Notes: generated by a model not told the origin, from the letters alone. 13,860 nt of DNA from Bacteroidales bacterium UBA5621 (GCA_002424525.1 DIKJ01000249.1:36956-50815); one strand, 5' to 3'; counted from the stretch's first letter, positions 1-7,462 are shown. Program-made: numbers and translations.

Positions 1-750
1 TGCCTGCAGCTTCTCAGCCGCTTGGTCGGTCATATCGGTCGGGGTGTCCCACCAAAGCACGGCCAGGTCGCCATAGCCGGTAAGAAGCTCCCTGACCTGT
101 GGTACTGCCACTTCGTCGATATACTGATCGAATGTCCTTGTTTCCTGAACCGGGTCCCAGTGACCCCGGTGAGCTTTGGTATAGGCATCGATCCTGGCAG
201 AATCGGGGTTTTCCCATCCCTCCCTCGCCGGCCTTCGCGCCGCAGAACCTCCGGGATTGATCCAGTCCTGAGCCTGCGAGTAATAGAACCCGAGCCTGAT
301 ACCATGACGTTTACATGCTTCCGCAAGAGGTTTCAGCAGATCTTTTCCATAAGGCGTGGCATCGACTACGTTCCATTTGCTGGCTTTTGTTTCAAACAGT
401 GCAAAGCCGTCGTGATGCTTGGACGTGATGACTATATACTTCATCCCGGCATCTTTGGCCATTCGTACCCATGCATCCGGATCGTACCTGACCGGATTGA
501 ATTCTTTTGCGAATTCCTTATATTCGGCGACGGGGATCTTCCCGCGGTTCATTATCCATTCACCTATGCCGCCTATTCTTATTCCGTTCCATTCCCCGGC
601 AGGAACGGCATAGACACCCCAGTGGATGAACATTCCGAACCTTGCTTCGCGCCACCACTCCATACGGTCGTCTTTTGCAGGTGCACCCTGAGCCGAGGCG
701 TTCTGACCCAGGAATAATGATAATGTCAGCACAATGATTAAATTCTTCAT
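1..750 (-). CDS. Alpha-L-fucosidase, GH29 (3' end cut by window edge)
   Basis: Exported exo-acting glycosidase predicted to remove alpha-L-fucose from glycans. The start at 748-750 gives a typical Sec signal peptide ([20 protein letters not shown], residues 1-20). The 250 visible residues form the first part of the GH29 catalytic barrel. [18 protein letters not shown] (38-54) is the family's N-terminal signature, [10 protein letters not shown] (110-119) carries the His-His substrate-binding pair, and [11 protein letters not shown] (225-235) ends in Asp235, which sits where GH29 has its catalytic nucleophile. The frame is open to base 1, so the C-terminal part, including the usual beta-sandwich and the less conserved acid/base, is outside the window. 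It lies 79 bp downstream of the isomerase-like gene on the same strand and is probably co-transcribed with it. The spacer between them is mostly a 7-bp tandem repeat. The family call is firm; fucose as the actual substrate follows from the family. Confidence 0.93.
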   Translation of the reverse strand, partial: MKNLIIVLTLSLFLGQNASAQGAPAKDDRMEWWREARFGMFIHWGVYAVPAGEWNGIRIGGIGEWIMNRGKIPVAEYKEFAKEFNPVRYDPDAWVRMAKDAGMKYIVITSKHHDGFALFETKASKWNVVDATPYGKDLLKPLAEACKRHGIRLGFYYSQAQDWINPGGSAARRPAREGWENPDSARIDAYTKAHRGHWDPVQETRTFDQYIDEVAVPQVRELLTGYGDLAVLWWDTPTDMTDQAAEKLQA

Positions 751-774
751 TTTATCGTTTTTGTTTCTTGTCTA

Positions 775-827
775 CGCTCCCCGCTCCCCGCTCCCCGCTC
801 CCCGCTCCCTGCCCCCGGCTCCCCGCT
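775..827. repeat. Tandem 7-bp repeat, unit CGCTCCC (about 7.6 copies)
   Basis: Five perfect copies of CGCTCCC run from 775 to 809. Two degenerate copies (TGCCCCC, GGCTCCC) follow to 823, then a partial copy to 827. It fills most of the 79-bp spacer between the isomerase-like gene and the GH29 gene and ends three bases before the isomerase-like stop codon. On the coding (minus) strand the unit reads GGGAGCG. It forms no long self-complementary stem, so it does not look like a terminator. Other 7-bp arrays lie at 4896-4921 and 6415-6525. Confidence 0.9.
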
Positions 828-829
828 AT

Positions 830-1822
830 CTACTTCCACTGCTTCATATACTCAAGGAATGCCCTGGCAGTTCTGTCGAGATTCTCAACCGATCCTCCAC
901 CCTCCAGGACTTCACACATCTCATAGGCGATATAACCCTGGTATCCTATTTCCCTGAGAGTATTGATGAAGCTCCGGTAATCAAGGAATCCTTCTCCAAT
1001 TGGTACGGCCCTCATCTGTGATTCCATCCTTATATAGTTGGTATGGTTTGCATCATACCTGAACCTGGGTTGTTCCACATAATCAGCTGTCGTGGTGTGT
1101 ACAATATATGGTTTCATAATATGGATCGCCCTGCTTATCTCTTCAGGTGAAAGACCCTCGAGTGTGGGTGACCAGCAATCGAAAGCAGCTTTCACATTTG
1201 GCAGGTTAACCTCATCAAGGATCCATTTCATGGCATCGTGGTGAATGCCGATATCATGATGATTCTGCACAGCCAGGGTAACTCCGTAGCCTGCAGCGAT
1301 CCTGCCGGCCATCTGAAGTGCTTCGACAACCATTGCATATTGTCGGTCGTAGGTGATATCGGGTCGTTCATAACCTGTGAAGACCCGTACCATGTTTGTT
1401 CCCAGGTCGCGGGCAAGACGTGCGAGTTCACCAACGTATATTGCCTGTATTTCGACATTTGGGATACCGACCTTGTCGACTCCTGCCGTAAAATCAGTGT
1501 AACCGGCAAGGCAGACCAGCTCCAGCCCGAGCTCTTTGATCCTTTCCCTGAGTTTTCGCCGGGCAGTGTCGTCATAATCGATGAGGGAGACATGCGGCCG
1601 TTTTGCTGCAAGCATAACACCATCGAAACCAAGCTCTTTTGCTTTAACAAGAAACTCGTCGATAGTAAGAACTGCCTGACCGCGCCAGACTCCCATGTAG
1701 CTGACGGAGTGCAGGCAGGTTTTCACTTTAAAATCCTTCGGATTGCCTGAAGGTACTTTCTGACCGGATACCGTGGCGGTCAGCATAAAAAGGATAAGGA
1801 GTGAGGTCAGGAGCTTTTTCAT
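830..1822 (-). CDS. Exported sugar isomerase/epimerase-like TIM-barrel protein (AP_endonuc_2 fold)
   Basis: A 330-residue protein of the xylose isomerase-like TIM-barrel superfamily usually annotated 'sugar phosphate isomerase/epimerase'. A clear signal peptide (residues 1-20, ending TATVSG) puts it in the periplasm, where phosphorylated sugars are not expected, so the family name is probably misleading here. Likely divalent-metal ligands are His188/His189 (VQNHHD), Asp215 (AAFDCWS), His242 (VHTTTAD) and Glu301 (AYEMCEV), spaced as in the family; they are assigned by eye. Related barrels act as isomerases, epimerases, or lyases of 3-keto-glycosides. The substrate is unknown. Start ATG at 1820-1822, stop TAG at 830-832. 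It is the first gene of a minus-strand pair with the fucosidase and is divergent from the STN-esterase gene. Confidence 0.85.
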   Translation of the reverse strand: MKKLLTSLLILFMLTATVSGQKVPSGNPKDFKVKTCLHSVSYMGVWRGQAVLTIDEFLVKAKELGFDGVMLAAKRPHVSLIDYDDTARRKLRERIKELGLELVCLAGYTDFTAGVDKVGIPNVEIQAIYVGELARLARDLGTNMVRVFTGYERPDITYDRQYAMVVEALQMAGRIAAGYGVTLAVQNHHDIGIHHDAMKWILDEVNLPNVKAAFDCWSPTLEGLSPEEISRAIHIMKPYIVHTTTADYVEQPRFRYDANHTNYIRMESQMRAVPIGEGFLDYRSFINTLREIGYQGYIAYEMCEVLEGGGSVENLDRTARAFLEYMKQWK

Positions 1823-1856
1823 ATCATCTTTTTTTAGTGAATATAAGAATTAATTA

Positions 1857-1883
1857 AATAACCTCCGGCCAGGTGAGGTTATT
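1857..1883. promoter_or_regulatory. Inverted repeat in divergent intergenic region, possible operator
   Basis: AATAACCTC (1857-1865) and GAGGTTATT (1875-1883) are a perfect 9-bp inverted repeat around a 9-base centre. It sits between the divergently read isomerase-like gene (start 1822) and STN-esterase gene (start 1965). No T-run follows on either strand, so an intrinsic terminator is unlikely. A dimeric-regulator site or a 5'-UTR hairpin for the minus-strand gene are the alternatives. This is a structural observation only. Confidence 0.4.
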
Positions 1884-1900
1884 AGTTCAGGCAAATTGTA

Positions 1901-1908
1901 TATCTTAG
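1901..1908 (+). promoter_or_regulatory. Weak candidate -7 element for the STN-esterase gene
   Basis: TATCTTAG matches the Bacteroidota -7 consensus TAnnTTTG at five of its six fixed positions, and lies 57 bases upstream of the ATG at 1965. No TTTG is present at the expected -33 spacing, so the call is tentative. Confidence 0.3.
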
Positions 1909-1964
1909 CTTCATGAGTGGCGTAAAGAGCTACTGCAGGTTTGTTGTTTACAAATTATATAATT

Positions 1965-3371
1965 ATGAAAATCAGACTTTTAGGAGTGATCTTTTTCGTC
2001 CTGACATGTACCGGTATTTATTCTCAGTCGCCGGCAGATGTCTACAGGAAGCCCCTTAAGGAGGTGCTGGCTGATATTGAGAACAGATATAAGGTTAAGC
2101 TTAATTACAGCGAATCACTTGTCAAAGGTGTCGATGTATCTTATGCAACGTGGCGTTATCGTTCTGATATTGAACAGACTCTTTCCAATATCCTGATGCC
2201 GCTCGATATGATCTTTCAGAAAACTGACGGGAACAGCTACCAGATAAGCAGGTACGCATATCATCAGAGGCCGGTGGAGGAAGGAAGAAAGCATCTTGAT
2301 CAATTACTTTCACTTTATCCCGATCTTGTTTCATGGGAAAAACGCAGGGAGGAGCTGAAGAAATGTATCCTTGAGCAGGCGGGCCTCTCCCCGATGCCTG
2401 CCAGGACCCTCCTTAATCCCATCCATACTCCGGCAAGAAAGTTTGATGGCTATACCGTTGAGAATGTTGGAATTGAAACTTTACCCGGGGTGTATCTCTG
2501 CGGATCGCTCTACAGGCCGGCACGGGGGAAAGGACCCTTCCCGGCTGTTCTTTCACCTCATGGCCATTTTACCAGCAGTGATATGAACGAGGTTGGTCGT
2601 TACAGGCCTGATCAGCAGTACAGATGTGCCATGCTTGCCAGGATGGGTGCAGTCGTATTCAGTTATGAGATGTTTGCCTATGGAGAGTCTCTTCTTCAGG
2701 TCACGGCTGATGACCACAGAACGGGACTAGCATTGACCATGCAGACTATCAATTCAATACGGGTTGTAGATTTTCTGACATCCTTACCTTATGTTGATGG
2801 GACCAGAATTGGGGTAACAGGCGAGTCAGGAGGAGGAACGCAAGCATTTCTGCTGACTGCACTCGACGACAGGATCACGGTAAGTGTCCCGGTAGTTATG
2901 GTTTCATCATATTTTTTCGGAGGATGTCCCTGCGAAAGCGGCTTACCGATACATTCCTGTTCCGGACACGGTACCAATAATGCAGAGATTGCTGCAATGG
3001 CTTCGCCCCGTCCCATGCTGGTGATCTCGGATGGGAACGACTGGACCCGCCATGTTCCTGATATAGAGTTTCCTTATCTTGAAAGGGTGTACGATCTCTA
3101 TGGCAAAAAGAGCAATGTGGAGAATGTTCATCTGCCGGATGAGGGACACGATTATGGAGTGTCCAAGAGATTGGCCATGTATGATTTTATGGCAAAACAT
3201 CTGGGATTGAATATTAATGCAATCAGGGATAAGACCGGAAGAATTGACGAATCGAAAGTGAAGATAGAAAGTTATGAGGCACAACTCGTTTTCGGGAAGG
3301 AGGGAAGGCTTCCGCCTCATGCAGTTAAGGGAGCAGAAGGGATTAGACAGGTTATAGAAGCGCTGAGGTGA
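1965..3371 (+). CDS. Exported alpha/beta-hydrolase (acetyl-xylan-esterase/Abhydrolase_7-like) with N-terminal STN domain
   Basis: A 468-residue exported serine hydrolase, most likely a carbohydrate esterase. Signal peptide is about residues 1-21 (ending GIYSQ). Residues about 24-95 look like an STN (secretin/TonB short N-terminal) domain: PLKEVLADIENRYKVKLNY, then SDIEQTLSNIL, then YQIS. Residues about 105-468 form an alpha/beta hydrolase. LSPHGHF (196-202) is the oxyanion-hole strand. GVTGESGGG (283-291) is the nucleophile elbow with Ser288. The Asp is in SDGNDW (Asp356 or Asp359), and DEGHDYG places the catalytic His at 395. A Cys-rich loop (CPCESGLPIHSC, 321-332) lies between. The ATG at 1965 is chosen because it starts directly at the basic n-region of the signal peptide; an in-frame TTG at 1941 would add eight unhelpful residues. 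STN domains normally sit on TonB-dependent receptors, so this fusion is unusual. The likely substrate is an acyl or methyl ester on a glycan (inference). Confidence 0.82.
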   Translation: MKIRLLGVIFFVLTCTGIYSQSPADVYRKPLKEVLADIENRYKVKLNYSESLVKGVDVSYATWRYRSDIEQTLSNILMPLDMIFQKTDGNSYQISRYAYHQRPVEEGRKHLDQLLSLYPDLVSWEKRREELKKCILEQAGLSPMPARTLLNPIHTPARKFDGYTVENVGIETLPGVYLCGSLYRPARGKGPFPAVLSPHGHFTSSDMNEVGRYRPDQQYRCAMLARMGAVVFSYEMFAYGESLLQVTADDHRTGLALTMQTINSIRVVDFLTSLPYVDGTRIGVTGESGGGTQAFLLTALDDRITVSVPVVMVSSYFFGGCPCESGLPIHSCSGHGTNNAEIAAMASPRPMLVISDGNDWTRHVPDIEFPYLERVYDLYGKKSNVENVHLPDEGHDYGVSKRLAMYDFMAKHLGLNINAIRDKTGRIDESKVKIESYEAQLVFGKEGRLPPHAVKGAEGIRQVIEALR

Positions 3372-3524
3372 TGTGCGGTGATTTAAGAATCAGGTACAGG
3401 GAAAACGAAGAAAAAAATGGTCGAAGATTTTGATATCTTGTTAAAAGGGTGTTTCTTTATGTAAAGAGATTGTCCTGTTCCATGCCAGGAGGCTAACAGG
3501 TTTCATAAAACAAGTAAAGAGATA

Positions 3525-4895
3525 ATGTTTCACAAGGCATTGTTCCATCTTGTTTTAATGTCAGTTTTGGCATTAAGTGCACAAACCTCTGCTCAGAATC
3601 TGAAAGCAGACGGTTATAAGGGCATCTGGTTCGGCTATGGGGAGAAACACGAATTCGGATATAAATTTTCAGGCGGATTCGGAACTTATTCTCCGCAACA
3701 TTCTCCAACAGCAATATACTGTCCGGAGGCAGATAAAACTTTCTTTGTCTATGGAGGAACAACGAGTTCCGAAGCGACACATCTGCTGATAATGATTTCC
3801 TATTTCGACCACCGCACTCACACGGTTCCCAGGCCTGTGGTTGTTTTTGATAAGCAGGGCGTCAGTGAACCGCGTGATAACGCTTCCATCGCGATCGATG
3901 AGGATGGTTATATATGGGTCTTTATAAGCGGCAGGTTGCGTACCCGGCCGGGATTGATCTTCAGGAGCAGGTCTCCATACTCAATCGAAGGTTTTGAGCA
4001 GATTACAACATGGGAAATGACATTTCCTCAATCGTGGAGCATGAATGACAGCCTGTTGCTGCTTTTCATAAGGGTTAAGAATGAGCCTGAGCTCTACCTG
4101 GCAAAAAGCCCGGACGGGAAAAAATGGGATACACTTCAGAAGCTGGCAGGCATGGGCGGCCATTTACATGTTTCGGCACTTCACGGAAACAGGTTGGTGG
4201 TCGCGTTCAATTATCATCCGGGAGGAAACATTGACAGCAGGACAAACCTTTATCTTATCCAGACTGATGATATGGGGAAAACCTGGAAAACAGTTGATAA
4301 CAGAACTGTTAATACTCCGCTTACTGAAGTTCAGAATGAAGCACTTGTAAGGGATTTTCAGAAAGAGGACAAACTGGTTTATATTAATGATCTTTCATTC
4401 GACAGGGAAGGAAATCCTGTAATTCTTCTGATTACAAGCCGCAGCTTTATGCCGGGCCCTGAAGGAGATCCGAGGGAATGGATCGTAGCCAGCTGGAAAA
4501 ACAATACATGGAATTTCAATAAAGTATGTGAATCAACACATAATTACGACGGCGGGGTTTTTTATTTAAAGGATGATAAATGGTGTGTTATTGGCCCTAC
4601 TGAGCCGGGTCCTGCAAAATACGGGGCCGGGGGTGAGATAGCCCTCTGGATCAGCAGGGATGAGGGTCTGACATGGACAAAAGAACGTAACATTACAAGA
4701 AACAGCCCTGTTAACAATTCCTACGTCAGGCGTCCTGTTGGTGCAAACAAGGATTTCTATGCTTTCTGGGCCGATGGTGATGCTGATAAATTATCTCCCT
4801 CAAGGCTCTACTTTACCAATGAGAAATGCAGTAAGGTTTGGGTCCTTCCCTATGAAATGAAACGGGAGTCACAGAAACCTGCAAGGGTAAGGTAA
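3525..4895 (+). CDS. Exported BNR_4-type beta-propeller protein (putative glycan lyase or sialidase-like enzyme)
   Basis: A 456-residue exported protein resembling the Pfam 'BNR repeat-containing family member' (BNR_4) group. Signal peptide is residues 1-23 or 24 (MFHKALFHLVLMSVLALSAQ TSAQ). Diagnostic blocks are LKADGYKGIWFGYGE (26-40), SGGFGTYSPQHSP (49-61), TFFVYGGTT (72-80), DNASIAIDEDGYIWVF (118-133) and FRSRSPYSIEGF (146-157). Asp-box motifs appear as TDDMGKTW (247-254) and SRDEGLTW near residue 385, which supports a multi-bladed propeller. Some polysaccharide lyases of seven-bladed propeller fold (the ulvan-lyase families) resemble this group, but I cannot assign a CAZy family or substrate by eye. 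It lies 153 bp downstream of the STN-esterase gene on the same strand and may share its transcript. Its stop codon is followed at once by a 7-bp tandem repeat, with no terminator hairpin visible. Confidence 0.75.
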   Translation: MFHKALFHLVLMSVLALSAQTSAQNLKADGYKGIWFGYGEKHEFGYKFSGGFGTYSPQHSPTAIYCPEADKTFFVYGGTTSSEATHLLIMISYFDHRTHTVPRPVVVFDKQGVSEPRDNASIAIDEDGYIWVFISGRLRTRPGLIFRSRSPYSIEGFEQITTWEMTFPQSWSMNDSLLLLFIRVKNEPELYLAKSPDGKKWDTLQKLAGMGGHLHVSALHGNRLVVAFNYHPGGNIDSRTNLYLIQTDDMGKTWKTVDNRTVNTPLTEVQNEALVRDFQKEDKLVYINDLSFDREGNPVILLITSRSFMPGPEGDPREWIVASWKNNTWNFNKVCESTHNYDGGVFYLKDDKWCVIGPTEPGPAKYGAGGEIALWISRDEGLTWTKERNITRNSPVNNSYVRRPVGANKDFYAFWADGDADKLSPSRLYFTNEKCSKVWVLPYEMKRESQKPARVR

Positions 4896-4921
4896 GAAGT
4901 CCGAAGTCCGAAGTCCGAAGT
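4896..4921. repeat. Tandem 7-bp repeat, unit GAAGTCC (3.7 copies)
   Basis: Three perfect copies of GAAGTCC plus GAAGT begin at the base after the stop codon of the propeller gene. They occupy half of the 50-bp gap to the convergent amidohydrolase gene. Read on the plus strand, this unit differs by one base from the unit of the 6498-6525 array read on the minus strand (GAAGACC). Confidence 0.9.
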
Positions 4922-4945
4922 GACATGAGTCGGGCGTGGCCGGAG

Positions 4946-6289
4946 TTATTGAAGGTTATAAAACCTTATTGCGTTGTCGCGCAGTATCAATCGGGCAACG
5001 TTTTTTGCTTCAAGTTCTGTAAGATATCCGTCTTTAACCTTATTGATCAGGACATTCGATATGATTTTTCTGGCAATGACCACCTCCCCGTAAATATTTT
5101 CCACATTTGTATAATCCCCGCCAAAGGCCATAATCTTTCCGGCCGGAACTGCCTCGAGCCACTCATAAAGGTATCTTTCGCTGTACGACGGGGATATTGC
5201 ATAGGTCCAATTCATGTCTATATATACATTTCTGAACGTCTTGGCAAGCGTGGATAGCTCACCTCCAAAAGGATAACTTCCATGGAACAGTGCAAAATTG
5301 ACATCTTTATATTCCCTGAAGATATTAGTTAAAAGAGTCGGGTTTGAGTTGTTGATCTGGTTTCCGGCTCCCGCCAGGAGACCTGTATGAATGACGACAG
5401 GGATTTTATGTTTTCCTGCCAGATCCATAAGCCGGTGGAACATAAAATCCTGCAGGGGTTTGGCGGCCTGATATGACATGGAAAAGTTATCACTGCCGTT
5501 CACAAGTGTCCGGAAAATTTTTCTTGCTGCATCCGCCTGAACATTGTCGAAGCTTAATGTACGGTTATAGGCTGTGTTTACCTTTACTGCAACCATTCCG
5601 TCTTTTAAAGCAGTCTCAAAAGCTATTGTCATGGATTTCACGAAATCATCGAGAGTGAATATCGGATCTGGTTGTTTTATCGCCAGGGAATCAATGGTGA
5701 ATTTCGTTCTGACCGTGAGCCAGGGTGAAAACCTTACAGCATGTTTTATGTATTCCTCATTTATCTCCGGATCATTCCCGTCCTGAATAACAAAGTCAAT
5801 CCTGCACAGATCCCTCAGAACATGATTTACCCAGTCGTTGCTGTAGGCTTTTCTTATTTTTGAAGAGAGTTCATCGACCGTCATTGCGTTGAGATCATAG
5901 ATCCCGTAAAGATCCTGGGCGGCGATCAGGGCAACCCTGTTGGATGCGGTATTGAAGGATAATTTCCAGTAGGGCTCAATCAGTATCCATTTCTGCTTTG
6001 GGGAGAGTGGCTGATTAAACAACGGGTTGAAAAGTGAATCAGGCAACCCTGCAGAGACCAGGTCGTTATAATTATAATTGTAGAGCAAAAGCATGAAATC
6101 CAGAAAGTAGCTTTTTTTAAGCAGCCCCGGACTGGTGAGGTGTTCGTGGGTATCAACAATTCTCAGGGTATCGATATACTCATGGATCCTTTGTTCATAT
6201 CCGGCCAGTGGCGAAGGTTTCAGATTCACTTGCGTACGGGCTATAATGCTTAATGCCAATAGCGTAAGAAAGGACAGGAGGAATCGCAT
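4946..6289 (-). CDS. Exported amidohydrolase (Amidohydro_2 / uronate-isomerase-like)
   Basis: A 447-residue metal-dependent TIM-barrel protein of the amidohydrolase superfamily. The signal peptide is about residues 1-19 (MRFLLSFLTLLALSIIART). Likely metal-site residues are His48 and His50 (VDTHEHL), His301 (PVVIHTG), His336 (FALFHGSYPFGGEL) and Asp392 (AFGGDY). Lys236 (VAVKVNTAY) lies where some relatives carry a metal-bridging or substrate lysine. The overall arrangement (THEHL near the N-terminus, FGGD near the C-terminus, a helical insert at about 55-200) recalls uronate isomerases and the related Amidohydro_2 hydrolases/decarboxylases. Export argues against a normal cytoplasmic UxaC role. 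The substrate may be a lactone, a sugar acid or an unsaturated uronate derivative (inference). It is convergent with the propeller gene, and its upstream side faces the 6290-6589 intergenic region. Confidence 0.82.
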   Translation of the reverse strand: MRFLLSFLTLLALSIIARTQVNLKPSPLAGYEQRIHEYIDTLRIVDTHEHLTSPGLLKKSYFLDFMLLLYNYNYNDLVSAGLPDSLFNPLFNQPLSPKQKWILIEPYWKLSFNTASNRVALIAAQDLYGIYDLNAMTVDELSSKIRKAYSNDWVNHVLRDLCRIDFVIQDGNDPEINEEYIKHAVRFSPWLTVRTKFTIDSLAIKQPDPIFTLDDFVKSMTIAFETALKDGMVAVKVNTAYNRTLSFDNVQADAARKIFRTLVNGSDNFSMSYQAAKPLQDFMFHRLMDLAGKHKIPVVIHTGLLAGAGNQINNSNPTLLTNIFREYKDVNFALFHGSYPFGGELSTLAKTFRNVYIDMNWTYAISPSYSERYLYEWLEAVPAGKIMAFGGDYTNVENIYGEVVIARKIISNVLINKVKDGYLTELEAKNVARLILRDNAIRFYNLQ

Positions 6290-6414
6290 TCAGGACTTAT
6301 TGATAATTATCTTACAAATAGACCAAAAATACAGCTCCGTTATTCCGCTTTAAGTTTTTTTAACTTTTCTTCTGACTTTTATTCCGCTTCTCGCCTTCGC
6401 TTACCTCCGTTCAG

Positions 6415-6525
6415 CTTCGGCCTTCGGTCGTCGGAGTCAACCTACGGCCGACGAAGTCGGCGAGCAAAGCGAGGAATTGCGTCACTGCGGTCCTTATCTT
6501 CGGTCTTCCTTCTTCGGTCTTCGGT
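6415..6525. repeat. Degenerate tandem 7-bp repeat, unit CTTCGGT
   Basis: CTTCGGC, CTTCGGT and CGTCGGA follow each other at 6415-6435. After a non-repetitive gap, CTTCGGT, CTTCCTT, CTTCGGT and CTTCGGT follow at 6498-6525. On the minus strand the unit can be read as GAAGACC, one base from the GAAGTCC unit at 4896-4921. The second block ends seven bases before the -33 element of the downstream gene. Confidence 0.75.
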
Positions 6526-6531
6526 TCTCTC

Positions 6532-6563
6532 TTTGAGTATGTCCTGAATTTTTATTATCTTTG
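6532..6563 (+). promoter_or_regulatory. Bacteroidota-type promoter for the gene at 6590
   Basis: TTTG at 6532-6535, a 20-base spacer and TATCTTTG at 6556-6563 match the Bacteroidota housekeeping consensus TTTG-N19-TAnnTTTG almost exactly. Transcription would start near 6570, leaving a leader of about 20 bases before the ATG. This is the best promoter match in the window and a main reason for assigning the phylum. Confidence 0.8.
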
Positions 6564-6589
6564 CCCAAATTCTTAAAATCCTGAGTAAT

Positions 6590-7462
6590 ATGAAAAAAAG
6601 AAACCTCCTTTCGATTGTTCTGATCTTTGCCATTTCAGGCATTGCTGTTACAATTTTTGATTCATGCAAGCCGAAGCAGAAGTATATTGGGTTGCAGCTT
6701 TATTCAATCCGCGACTCCATCCGGAAAGATGTTCCCGGAGCCATTAAGAAAGTGGCAGATATGGGTTACAAGTTCGTTGAGCCGGCAGGATATCGCGATG
6801 GTAAATTCTACGACATGGAGCCTGCTGACTTTAAAGCTTTATGTGATGCCAATAACCTTCCGATCCTCAGTTCACATACCGGTCGGAATCTTTATGATTC
6901 AACCAATTATACTGAGACAATGGCATGGTGGGATCAGTGCATCGATGCTCATGTTGCTGCCGGGGCAAAATACATTGTACAGCCTTCGATGGGACGTTCA
7001 GCGTATGAGAGTCTGGAAAGCCTGAAACTATGGTGTGATTATTTCAACGAGGTTGGGGAAAAATGCAATGCCAAAGGAATCCGCTTTGGTTATCATAATC
7101 ACGACAGGGAGTTTACCACAGTGCACGACGGTGTAATAATGTATGATTTTATGCTGGCAAATACCGATCCCTCAAAGGTATTCTTCCAGTTAGATCTTTA
7201 CTGGTGTGTCGTGGGTGAGAAGGATCCGGTTGATTACTTCAAGAAATATCCAGGACGCTTTGAATTGTGGCATGTCAAGGACAAGGAAGAGATTGGCGCA
7301 AGTGGCATGATGGATTTCGAATCGATATGGGCTGCCAGGGATATTTCCGGAATGAAATATGGAATTGTGGAAGTTGAAAAATATAATTTCGACGTGTTCA
7401 CAAGCTGCCAGAAGAGCCTTGAGTTCCTGAATGCAGCTGATTATATTGTAATGCCAAAATAG
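6590..7462 (+). CDS. Exported sugar isomerase/epimerase-like TIM-barrel protein, second copy (possible lipoprotein)
   Basis: A 290-residue member of the xylose isomerase-like TIM-barrel superfamily, in the 'LQLYSxRD' subgroup common in Bacteroidota and Planctomycetota. The N-terminus is hydrophobic and ends FDSC (Cys26), followed by KPKQK. This could be a loose lipobox or an uncleaved anchor, and the basic residues after it suggest a periplasm-facing protein. Family motifs are GLQLYSIRD (34-42), likely metal or substrate residues Glu64, His169/His171 (YHNHDREF), Asp202 (FQLDLYW), His228 (LWHVKD) and Glu261/Glu263 (IVEVEKY). Some relatives of this subgroup are reported to act on 3-keto-glycosides as lyases rather than on sugar phosphates; which applies here is unknown. 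It is only distantly similar to the protein at 830-1822. It is a single-gene unit with its own promoter (6532-6563) and terminator (7525-7564). Confidence 0.85.
   Translation: MKKRNLLSIVLIFAISGIAVTIFDSCKPKQKYIGLQLYSIRDSIRKDVPGAIKKVADMGYKFVEPAGYRDGKFYDMEPADFKALCDANNLPILSSHTGRNLYDSTNYTETMAWWDQCIDAHVAAGAKYIVQPSMGRSAYESLESLKLWCDYFNEVGEKCNAKGIRFGYHNHDREFTTVHDGVIMYDFMLANTDPSKVFFQLDLYWCVVGEKDPVDYFKKYPGRFELWHVKDKEEIGASGMMDFESIWAARDISGMKYGIVEVEKYNFDVFTSCQKSLEFLNAADYIVMPK

Larger units (their letters stand above)
6290..6589. other. 300-bp divergent intergenic region with promoters and degenerate 7-bp repeats
   Basis: This spacer separates the minus-strand amidohydrolase (start 6289) from the plus-strand isomerase-like gene (start 6590). 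It holds a possible -7 element for the minus gene (TATTTTTG on the minus strand, 6324-6331, without a matching -33), an AT-rich stretch (6350-6383), and a GC-richer repetitive block (about 6387-6525) of CTTCGGT-like heptamers. Within the block is a 7-bp inverted repeat, TCGTCGG (6428-6434) and CCGACGA (6448-6454). The plus-strand promoter at 6532-6563 completes it. I see no conserved gene or known RNA motif. Confidence 0.7.

Noticed and set aside
22..717. 231-codon open frame on the plus strand
   Set aside because: Lies antisense to the GH29 gene, whose minus-strand frame has a signal peptide and family motifs; the plus-strand translation shows no recognisable domain.
1238..1750. 170-codon open frame on the plus strand
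   Set aside because: Antisense shadow of the first isomerase-like gene, with no signal peptide or domain.
1941..1964. Upstream TTG start for the STN-esterase gene
   Set aside because: Adds eight residues before a good signal peptide that starts at ATG 1965; TTG starts are rare.
3434..3441. TATCTTGT as a -7 element for the propeller gene
   Set aside because: No TTTG at the right distance and 83 bases from the start codon; too weak to list as a promoter.
4952..4967. AAGGTT-ATAA-AACCTT hairpin as a terminator between convergent genes
   Set aside because: Only 6 AT-rich base pairs, inside the end of the amidohydrolase coding sequence, with no T-run after it on either strand.
6442..6669. Minus-strand open frame rich in Arg, Asp, Glu and Lys
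   Set aside because: Its charged stretch is the translation of the 7-bp repeat block, and it overlaps the promoter and start of the real plus-strand gene.
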